From the NCBI RefSeq assembly GCF_011605345.1, contig NZ_JAAOXM010000002.1, forward strand, positions 186,001-250,000: a stretch of 64,000 nt of DNA. The letters are read 5' to 3'. The position numbers were made by a program, and so were the translations under genes. Under the pieces are notes generated by a model. It was not told the DNA's origin. It saw only the letters and a list, made by a program, of their open reading frames with translations, and made no database searches. Each line of letters starts with the position of its first letter. The stretch's first letter is position 1. Below are positions 56,172-64,000 of the stretch, piece after piece. The stretch is from Burkholderia sp. D-99. Lineage in GTDB: Bacteria; Pseudomonadota; Gammaproteobacteria; Burkholderiales; Burkholderiaceae.

Positions 56172-59100
56172 TTACGCTCCGACGGACGCCCGCCGGCCGG
56201 CGAGCTGCTGCAGGTCTTCGACGATCTGCTTCTGCGACATCATGCTCAGGTCGATCACCTCGCGCGCCTGCGCGACGTAGTACTCCAGTTGCTCGTCGCT
56301 ACGCGCGAGCGATTTCTCGAGCGCGGCCTCGATGCGCTGCAGATGGGTCAGCAGCTTGTCGTTCGACTCGCCGAACACCTGCACGGCCATCCCGAACGCG
56401 TCGCCGAGGCTCGCCACTTCGACCGCGCCCGCCGTGACTTGCGCGGCCACCGAGTCGAGCTTGCGCGTTTCGGCATCGACAGTGTCGTTGAAGCGCGCGC
56501 CGACGCGGTCGAGCAGGTCGGCCGACGTGCTGACGAGCGCGTCGATCGCGGTGCGCTGTTCGGTCGACGCGTGATTGACCGCACCGAGCAGCGTTTCGAG
56601 CGTCGCGAGCAGGCGGCTGCGTTCCTCGAGCATCGCGGTGTCGTGCACCAGGCTGTCGGACAGGCGCTGACGCAGCTCGGCGACGACGTCGGCCGCGGCC
56701 TTCGGCGCCTCCGACGCAGCCTGCACGAGGCGCGCGATCTCGTTGATCGTGTCGCTCGCATGCACCTGCGCCTGCGCGGTGATGTCGTTCGCGGTGCGGG
56801 CCAGCGTGTCGCAGATGTCCTGCTGGCGCGTCGCGGCCTGCGCGCTCGTTTGCGCCCATTCGTCGCGCAGCGCGGCCGCCATCGCGGCGAGCGAGTCGTT
56901 CCACGCGGTGAGGCGTTCTTCATCGCGCGCGGCCAGTTGCGTCTGCAGGCCCGTATGCGAATCGCGAATCGTCGACAGCAGATCGGTCGAGCGTTGTTCG
57001 AAGGTCGAAGCCTGCGTGGTCAGGTCGCGCGTCGTTTGCGCCAGTGCGTCGCAGATTTCCTGCTGACGGCCCGCGCTATGCACGCCCGCGCGCTGCCATT
57101 CGTCGCCGAGCTTCGTGGCCATCGCGGCCAGCGAGTCGTTCCACGCGGTGAGGCGTTCTTCGTCGCGTGCAGCCAGCTGCGTCTGCAGGTCCGTGTGCGA
57201 ATCGCGGATCGTCGACAGCAGATCGGTCGAGCGTTGTTCGAACGTCGAAGCCTGCGTGGTCAGGTCGCGCGTCGTTTGCGCCAGTGCGTCGCAGATTTCC
57301 TGCTGACGGCCTGCGCTGTGCACGCCCGCGCGCTGCCATTCGTCTCCGAGTTTCGTGGCCATTGCTGCCAGCGAGTCGTTCCACGCGGTGAGGCGTTCTT
57401 CGTCGCGTGCCGCCAGTTGCGTCTGCAGGCCCGTGTGCGAATCGCGAATCGTCGACAGCAGGTCGTTCGAGCGTTGTTCGAAGGTCGAAGCCTGCGTGGT
57501 CAGGTCGCGCGTCGTTTGCGCCAGTGCGTCGCAGATTTCCTGCTGACGGCCCGCGCTGTGCACGCCTGCGCGTTGCCATTCGTCGCCGAGCTTCGTGGCC
57601 ATCGCGGCGAGCGAGTCGTTCCACGCGGTGAGACGTTCTTCATCGCGTGCCGCCAGTTGCGTCTGCAGGCCCGTGTGCGAATCGCGGATCGTCGACAGCA
57701 GATCGTTCGAGCGGTGTTCGAAGGTCGAAGCCTGCGTGGTCAGGTCGCGTGTCGTTTGCGCCAGTGCGTCGCAGATTTCCTGCTGACGGCCCGCGCTGTG
57801 CACGCCTGCGCGTTGCCATTCGTCGCCGAGCTTCGCGGCCATCGCGGCCAGCGAGTCGTTCCACGCGGTGAGACGCTGTTCGTCACGCGCCGCCAGGTCG
57901 GTCTGCAGCCCCGCGTGCGACTCGCGCATCGCGGCAAGCGTCGCGCCCGAATGGCGTTCGAACGTCGCGGCGGCTTCGCCTAGCGCGCGCGCATGCTGGC
58001 TCGCGAGCGTCTCGCCAACCTGCTCCTGGCGCGACAGCGCATCGCGCCACGCATCCGACAGGCGGCTTTCGGTCGATTCGAGGCGCGTCGCGACACCGTC
58101 GAGCAGGCCCGTCGAACGCTGCGCGAAGGTCTCGGTGAACTGGCCGAGCGTCGTCTGCAACTGCTGCGCGACGGCATCGCCCGCGCGGCGCTGTTCGTCG
58201 AGCGCGCGGTTCCAGACGGCCGTCACGTTGCCGGTGGTCTTCTCGAAGCCGTCCGTCAGCCCGTCGAGCTGGCGCTGCACGGCGCCTGTCACGGTGTCGC
58301 GCAGCGCGGCCATCTCCTGCGCGAGCCCTGTCATCGTCGCGGCGACGACCGGCTGCAGCGCGGCACCGGCCACGCGCGCGCTTTCGGCGGCGCTTTCCTT
58401 CAGCGCGTCGCCGACATTCGACGCGAGGCCCGCATACGCGCGCTCGGTCCGATCGAAAAACGCTTGCTGGCTTTCGATCTGGCGATCGTGCAGCGCGACG
58501 CTGCGTGCCTCGAGCGTCGTCATCATCGTCTGCAGGCGGTCGACCAGCGCCGGCATCACGTCGGCCTGGCGCTGCAGCAATCGGAACGATTCGTCGCGCT
58601 GGTGCGCGGACGAATGCACGCGCAACGTCGTCGCGATCTTCGCGTCGAGCTGCTGGGCCGCGTCGATCCGCTCGCGGCGCACGAGCGCGGACAGCAGGCC
58701 GAGCATCGCGGACGTCGCGACGCCGGCAATCGACGTGCCGAACGCGAACCCGAGGCCCTTCACCGGCGCGATCAGCGACGCGCGGATCGCGTCGAGATCG
58801 GTCGCGCTTTCGAGCGCGGCGCCCGTGCCCTTCAGCGTGACGACCATCCCGAGCAGCGTGCCGAGCATGCCGAGCAGCACGAGCAGGCCGACGAGGTAAG
58901 GCGTGAGCGACGGGCCCGGCAGCGCGACGCGCGCGCCTTCGACCCGCGCACGCACGGCGCCGCGCAGGCCCGGATGCAGCGTGTCGAGCCACGTGTCGAG
59001 CTTCGCGGGCGGCTCGGCCAGGCCGGCGACCGCGCGCGACAGCGTGGCGGTGGCCTGCCGGTAGCGCAGCAGTTCCCATGCGCCGGCGACGTAGCACGCG

Positions 59101-59219
59101 GCGATCAGCAGCGTGACGGCCGACGCCAGCGGGTTCGACGCGACATAGCCGACGCCGATCCAGCACACAGCGAGCAGACCGGCGACGAAGACAACGAGAT
59201 CAAGGCGAATTCTGGACAT
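56172..59219 (-). CDS. DUF802 MotA/TolQ-like protein with a very long repetitive tail
   Basis: 1015 residues. Two N-terminal helices (~8-48) are followed by a MotA/TolQ/ExbB-type pair: LVGLLVLLGMLGTLLGMVVTLKG and APVKGLGFAFGTSIAGVATSAMLGLLSAL (~105-175). The remaining ~830 residues are a predicted cytoplasmic helical tail with little else. Residues ~440-793 consist of near-identical 80-residue repeats (AGRQQEICDALAQTTRDLTT...DEWQRAGVH). The C-terminal ~200 residues are also coiled-coil-like. This matches the plan of Zorya ZorA: channel helices plus a long tail. It is second of four genes (DUF3348, this, OmpA-like, DUF2894). Confidence 0.85.
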   Translation of the reverse strand: MSRIRLDLVVFVAGLLAVCWIGVGYVASNPLASAVTLLIAACYVAGAWELLRYRQATATLSRAVAGLAEPPAKLDTWLDTLHPGLRGAVRARVEGARVALPGPSLTPYLVGLLVLLGMLGTLLGMVVTLKGTGAALESATDLDAIRASLIAPVKGLGFAFGTSIAGVATSAMLGLLSALVRRERIDAAQQLDAKIATTLRVHSSAHQRDESFRLLQRQADVMPALVDRLQTMMTTLEARSVALHDRQIESQQAFFDRTERAYAGLASNVGDALKESAAESARVAGAALQPVVAATMTGLAQEMAALRDTVTGAVQRQLDGLTDGFEKTTGNVTAVWNRALDEQRRAGDAVAQQLQTTLGQFTETFAQRSTGLLDGVATRLESTESRLSDAWRDALSRQEQVGETLASQHARALGEAAATFERHSGATLAAMRESHAGLQTDLAARDEQRLTAWNDSLAAMAAKLGDEWQRAGVHSAGRQQEICDALAQTTRDLTTQASTFEHRSNDLLSTIRDSHTGLQTQLAARDEERLTAWNDSLAAMATKLGDEWQRAGVHSAGRQQEICDALAQTTRDLTTQASTFEQRSNDLLSTIRDSHTGLQTQLAARDEERLTAWNDSLAAMATKLGDEWQRAGVHSAGRQQEICDALAQTTRDLTTQASTFEQRSTDLLSTIRDSHTDLQTQLAARDEERLTAWNDSLAAMATKLGDEWQRAGVHSAGRQQEICDALAQTTRDLTTQASTFEQRSTDLLSTIRDSHTGLQTQLAARDEERLTAWNDSLAAMAAALRDEWAQTSAQAATRQQDICDTLARTANDITAQAQVHASDTINEIARLVQAASEAPKAAADVVAELRQRLSDSLVHDTAMLEERSRLLATLETLLGAVNHASTEQRTAIDALVSTSADLLDRVGARFNDTVDAETRKLDSVAAQVTAGAVEVASLGDAFGMAVQVFGESNDKLLTHLQRIEAALEKSLARSDEQLEYYVAQAREVIDLSMMSQKQIVEDLQQLAGRRASVGA
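56841..57900. repeat. 240-bp tandem repeats in the DUF802 tail
   Basis: Lines of sequence recur with an exact 240-bp period at about 56881, 57121, 57361, 57601 and 57841, about four and a half units with only a few per cent differences. Each encodes an 80-residue tail segment; the outermost units are more diverged. Such identity implies recent duplication or gene conversion, so tail length is probably variable. Confidence 0.95.
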
Positions 59220-59229
59220 ATCGTGTTGA

Positions 59230-60006
59230 TTAGCAGGTGCGAAGGGCCGCGAGCAGCCCGTCTACCGTTTGAAACCGGACCTCGAGTTCGGCAAGCAGGA
59301 TGCTTTGCATCTCGTCGCGAAACGTATCGAGCCATGCACCGGGCACGATCGCCGCGACGGCCGTGCCGTCGGCGACCACCGCGCTGTTATCAGCCGGATC
59401 GGCTGCGGCTGCTGCGGTCGCGGATTCAGCATCGGCCAGCGCCTGCCGTTCCGCGTCGCGCAGCCGCCCGAAACGCGTGCCGAGCAGCGCGGGCACGGCC
59501 GACAGCAGGCTGCGCTCGCGCGCGCCGAGCACGCGCTCCATGATCGTGTCGAGCGTCGCGAGCCGCGCCATCCCGGACGAGCACGCGGCGAGCGCGACCC
59601 GCAGGCGACCGCGCAACTGGCCGATCGCCGTTTCCATGTCCTGCTGCAGGGACAGATAACGCTGGCGGAAGTCCGCGAAATCGGCCGTGTCGGCGGCCGG
59701 CGGCGGCGGATCGCCGGGCCGGCGCCGCGCACGCGGCCGGTTGGTGGCCATGATCGCCTGCGCGAGGTCGTGGCGCACGCGCGCGCAGTCGCGCTCCGCG
59801 TCGTAGCCGCGCACGCCGGCCGCGACGCCGGGCGGGCTCGCGTTCAGCGCGGACGACAGCGTGATCGCGTCGGTCCAGCCGAGCCACTGGCTCAGCCGGT
59901 CGGACAGCGTCTGCCGGGATTCCGCGACGTCGGCATCGGCCAGGCGCGCGAGCAGCCGGACGAGCGTCGGGCCGCTCAGCGCCGGGCGCGGAGGTGCTTG
60001 CACCAT
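59230..60006 (-). CDS. DUF3348 family protein (motor operon, first gene)
   Basis: 258 residues from ATG 60006; longer in-frame readings run through the upstream microsatellite and are rejected. It is helical with GPTLVRLLARLADADVAESRQTLSDRLSQWLGWTDAITLSSAL at the start and DFADFRQRYLSLQQDMETAIGQLRGRLR in the middle, as in DUF3348. No signal peptide or membrane segment. It precedes the DUF802 gene by 10 bp and opens the operon. It may be a cytoplasmic adaptor for the long tail; no function is established. Confidence 0.85.
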   Translation of the reverse strand: MVQAPPRPALSGPTLVRLLARLADADVAESRQTLSDRLSQWLGWTDAITLSSALNASPPGVAAGVRGYDAERDCARVRHDLAQAIMATNRPRARRRPGDPPPPAADTADFADFRQRYLSLQQDMETAIGQLRGRLRVALAACSSGMARLATLDTIMERVLGARERSLLSAVPALLGTRFGRLRDAERQALADAESATAAAAADPADNSAVVADGTAVAAIVPGAWLDTFRDEMQSILLAELEVRFQTVDGLLAALRTC

Positions 60007-60553
<547 letters not shown>

Positions 60554-61765
60554 ATGCTTGCCAACCTCGTCACCCGCCTGCGCGACCGTTTCGGCAAACC
60601 GCCGACCCCGCAGGCCTTCGCCGAACGCCTGATCGCCACGCTGCGCGCATCGGGCGACACGCGCACCTGGCGCCATGTGGACGAGAAAGGCTGTCTCGTC
60701 CAGTCGGATGCCCCGTCGAACATCATCAACCTGCACAACCTGTTCCGCGACTACGCGGCCGCGAAGCCGTCCGAGCGCGACACCGTGCTGAAACGGCAGG
60801 CGAACGCGATGATGGCGCACGAGACCCCGACGGATTTCACCGCCGCGCGCGCGAAGCTGCGGCCCGTGATCCGCAGCGCGACCGAGCGCGGCGTGACCGA
60901 GCTGCAACTGGCCGGGCAACCCGGCGTAATGGAACTGGCGTTCCGGCCGCTGTGCGAGAACATCGAGATCGGCATCGCGTACGACGGCGAGTTCAACATC
61001 GCGCGCCTGTCGACCTCAACGCTCGACAAATGGGGCATCTCGTTCGACGACGCGTGCGAGATCGCGATCGACAACCTGCGGGCCGCATCGTCGACGCCGT
61101 GGGCCGCGCTGCCGAACGGGGTGTTCCTGTCGCAATTCGACGATTCCTACGACGCGGCGCGGCTGCTGCTGACCGACCTGCTCCACCGGCAGCCAATCGC
61201 CGGCGCGCCGGTCGTGATGGCACCGAACCGCGCGGTGCTGCTGCTCACCGGCGACCGCAATCCGGCCGGGCTCGCAGCCATGGTCGACCTCGCCGAACAG
61301 GCGCAGGCGCAGCCGCGCCCGCTGCCGCCGCTGATGCTGCGCTGGGATGGCACCGCCTGGCGGCGTTTCGTGCCGGAAGGGCTCGAATCGAAGCTGTACG
61401 CGCTGCGCATCGGCGAGCTCGCGGGCGACTACCAGGATCAGCAGACGCTGCTCAACGACCTGCATGAACGCGACGGCACCGACGTTTTCGTGGCGACCTA
61501 CTCGGTGTACAAGCGCCAGGACGGCAGCCTGTTCAGTGTCGGCGTATGGAGCGACGGCGTGCCTACCCTGCTGCCGGAGACGGATATCGTCGCGCTCCAT
61601 CGCGAGTCGACCGGACAGTCGGCCTACGTGCCGATGGCCGAACTGCTGCACACGTGCGGCGATCTGATGACGGCCACCGGGCATCGCCCGGTGCGTTATG
61701 AAGTGAAGGGTTTCCCCGACGACACGCGGTTCGCGGCGCTGCTGGAGCGGTTCGGCGAAGCCTGA
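60554..61765 (+). CDS. DUF1444-like hypothetical protein
   Basis: 403 residues, no signal or membrane segment. It begins MLANLVTRLRDRFGKPPTPQAFAERLIATLR and includes LQLAGQPGVMELAFRPLCENIEIGIAYD, LDKWGISFDDACEIAIDNLR and RAVLLLTGDRNPAGLAAMV. This is reminiscent of DUF1444 (YtpQ) proteins, but longer than the ~270-residue Bacillus form. The function is unknown. The start at 60554 was chosen because upstream frame runs through the CCCTTG array; the ribosome site is unclear. It is divergent from the motor-like operon. Confidence 0.65.
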   Translation: MLANLVTRLRDRFGKPPTPQAFAERLIATLRASGDTRTWRHVDEKGCLVQSDAPSNIINLHNLFRDYAAAKPSERDTVLKRQANAMMAHETPTDFTAARAKLRPVIRSATERGVTELQLAGQPGVMELAFRPLCENIEIGIAYDGEFNIARLSTSTLDKWGISFDDACEIAIDNLRAASSTPWAALPNGVFLSQFDDSYDAARLLLTDLLHRQPIAGAPVVMAPNRAVLLLTGDRNPAGLAAMVDLAEQAQAQPRPLPPLMLRWDGTAWRRFVPEGLESKLYALRIGELAGDYQDQQTLLNDLHERDGTDVFVATYSVYKRQDGSLFSVGVWSDGVPTLLPETDIVALHRESTGQSAYVPMAELLHTCGDLMTATGHRPVRYEVKGFPDDTRFAALLERFGEA

Positions 61766-61853
61766 TGCCGATGCGCGGCTCGCGCGGCGCGCGCCGGCGG
61801 CCAGCCACGGGAATGGCCGGCAGCCGTGGGATGCAGATCAGGAATGGACGCGG

Positions 61854-62492
61854 TCAGATCCCCGCTTTTGGCGCATTCAGGATCAGCCGCAGCCCGAGCA
61901 GCGTGATCGCGCCGGCCGCGACGCGGTCGATCCACTTCTTCGCGCGCAGGTAGAGCTCGCGCGGCCGGCGCGTGGAAAAGCACAGCGCGACGATCGTGTA
62001 CCAGCCGAACTCGACGCCGAACACGAGCGGCGGCAGCGCCAGATAGCACCACAGCGGCGGATGCTGCGGGAGCAGCGCCGCGAAGATGCTGCCGTACCAG
62101 ATCGCCGTCTTCGGGTTGCTGAGCTGGGTCGTGAGGCCCGTCCAGAACGACTTGCGCGCGCTGCCGCCGGCCAGCGCCTGCGGATCGTCCATCGCGATCG
62201 GCCGGTCGGCGCCGCGCCAGATCTTCGACGCCATGTAGATCAGGTACGCGCCGCCCGCCACCTTGAGGCCCACATACAGCCATTCGACGGCCTGCAGCAG
62301 CGTATAGAGCCCGGCCAGCGCGACGCCGCCGAACACGATGCCGCCGATGCCCATGCCGAGCGCGGTGGCGAGCCCGTCGCGGCGCGACAGCCCGATCGAA
62401 TTGCGGGCAACCAGCACGAAGCTCGGGCCCGGGATCATCGCGCCGAGAAACAGCGCAGCCAGGATGGCGAGTACGGCAGCCGATGCAGTCAT
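61854..62492 (-). CDS. LysE/RhtB-family amino-acid exporter
   Basis: 212 residues with about six helices. Family features are the N-terminal LFLGAMIPGPSFVLVARNSIG with the GPS/NS motif, GLATALGMGIGGIVFG, the charged KIWRG turn, and FWTGLTTQLSNPKTAIWYGSIF with the conserved NPK. It exports an amino acid or derivative. AAGGAG precedes the ATG at 62492; the longer frame to 62645 would overlap the divergent GNAT gene. No LysG-type regulator lies beside it. The substrate is unknown. Confidence 0.92.
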   Translation of the reverse strand: MTASAAVLAILAALFLGAMIPGPSFVLVARNSIGLSRRDGLATALGMGIGGIVFGGVALAGLYTLLQAVEWLYVGLKVAGGAYLIYMASKIWRGADRPIAMDDPQALAGGSARKSFWTGLTTQLSNPKTAIWYGSIFAALLPQHPPLWCYLALPPLVFGVEFGWYTIVALCFSTRRPRELYLRAKKWIDRVAAGAITLLGLRLILNAPKAGI

Positions 62493-62643
62493 CGAAATCT
62501 CCTTGGTGAGCGACGCCGAATCGCCGACGCCTGCGTGTCGCTTCCGACGGTCGAGCCGCTGATTCTGGCACGCTTTGCGCATGGCCGAAAGCCGCGTTGC
62601 GCTGCTATGCTGGCCCTCTTTCCCGCCATTCGCGCCGCCCACC

Positions 62644-63108
62644 ATGATCGAGATCCGCGCCGCCCGCTATCCCGACGACGCCCGCGTCGTCGAGGCGATC
62701 TTCCGCGAGTACATCGCGAGCCCGACCGTCAGCCTCGCATTCCAGGACTACGAGCCCGAGATCGCCGCACTGCCCGGCAAGTACGCGGCGCCGCGCGGGC
62801 GGCTGCTGCTCGCGTGGCACGGCGAGCGCGCGGTGGGCTGCGCGGCGTTTCGCGAGATCGACGGCACGACGTGCGAAATGAAGCGCGTCTATGTGCGCCC
62901 CGAAGCGCGCGGGCTGAACGTCGGCCGCCAGCTCGTCGAACGGCTGCTGCTCGACGCGAAGGCGGCCGGCTATGCGCGCATGTGTCTCGACGTGCTGCCC
63001 GAGTTCGTGGCCGCGAGGCAACTGTATGCGTCGCTCGGCTTCACGCCCGCGCCGCCGGTCACGTTCAATCCGGTGCCGGGCACCGAATTTCTCGGGCGGG
63101 ATCTGTAG
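62644..63108 (+). CDS. GNAT-family N-acetyltransferase
   Basis: 154 residues from ATG 62644. A classic GNAT: MIEIRAARYPDDARVVEAIF, CAAFREIDGTTCEMKRVYVRPEARGLNVGRQLVERLLLDAK with the R-x-x-x-x-G-x-x acetyl-CoA loop, and ARQLYASLGFTPAPP in the last helix-strand. It may be PaiA- or RimI-like; the substrate is unknown. An upstream in-frame ATG at 62575 is less likely, because the GNAT domain starts here. Divergent from the LysE-type exporter with 151 bp between. Confidence 0.9.
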   Translation: MIEIRAARYPDDARVVEAIFREYIASPTVSLAFQDYEPEIAALPGKYAAPRGRLLLAWHGERAVGCAAFREIDGTTCEMKRVYVRPEARGLNVGRQLVERLLLDAKAAGYARMCLDVLPEFVAARQLYASLGFTPAPPVTFNPVPGTEFLGRDL

Positions 63109-63156
63109 CCCTGCGCGATCGGCACCCCCCTCCTTCTTTTAACCGGACACCCCGTC

Positions 63157-63983
<827 letters not shown>

Positions 63984-64000
63984 CTACCATAAGCGCTCGC

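Noticed and set aside
54904..60006. Calling the operon a Zorya system outright
   Set aside because: The architecture is similar, but neither ZorC/ZorD nor ZorE is present; DUF3348 and DUF2894 are different families as far as I can tell.

Overview
The window is GC-rich, densely coded DNA typical of the genus Burkholderia, most likely the Burkholderia cepacia complex. This rests on codon use, three DUF4148 proteins, a DUF2970 protein, a DUF3348/DUF802/OmpA/DUF2894 cluster, and an 87-residue fucose-binding lectin that closely resembles BambL of B. ambifaria. No replication genes, rRNA, canonical tRNA, phage or insertion sequence was seen. The gene mix (accessory metabolism, metal efflux, porin, lectin) suits a secondary chromosome.

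Layout. 1-6.2 kb: a catabolic-looking cluster (DUF2848 protein, cupin, HpaB-type monooxygenase, flavin reductase) facing an IscS paralogue, a MarR regulator and an NTF2-like protein, with a shared operator-like motif at the promoters. 6.2-12.4 kb: an orphan SUKH-3 protein, then an RNA-repair locus: rtcR, a sigma-54 promoter, about 490 nt of structured non-coding DNA containing tRNA-like elements, then slipin, rtcB and a nucleotidyltransferase. 12.6-17.5 kb: DUF1176 protein, O-methyltransferase, metY, and a ZIP-type transporter behind a MerR-type promoter. 17.5-29 kb: a heavy-metal regulon: czcCBA plus a response regulator and sensor kinase in one minus-strand run, with a porin, two DUF4148 genes and a lipoprotein. 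A common operator-like site of about 29 bp occurs upstream of czcC, the porin and the DUF4148 genes. 29-30.5 kb: an AT-richer islet with an M35-like metallopeptidase and a secreted protein. 30.7-34.8 kb: TonB-dependent receptor, PnuC transporter and small-molecule kinase. 35-45.6 kb: an oxidoreductase whose two halves are joined by a microsatellite-encoded linker, GST with LysR, the lectin, a TetR-controlled SDR/Baeyer-Villiger monooxygenase/hydrolase operon, and a CMD-family protein. 46-54.9 kb: a Gly-Thr-Ser triplet-repeat lipoprotein, an ICMT-like membrane protein, a CmlA-like exporter, a 28-residue membrane peptide and small enzymes. 54.9-60 kb: a four-gene operon resembling a MotAB/ZorAB motor with a long repetitive tail. 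60.5-64 kb: DUF1444-like protein, LysE exporter, GNAT and a periplasmic protein.

Two parts look most worth follow-up. The first is the RNA-repair locus: its leader encodes a cloverleaf with normal D- and T-arm sequences but a GCAA tetraloop where the anticodon loop should be. The second is the motor-like DUF802/OmpA operon. The window is also rich in 6-, 9- and 12-bp tandem arrays, several of them inside coding regions and frame-preserving. Family names were assigned by eye and from memory; no database search was run.
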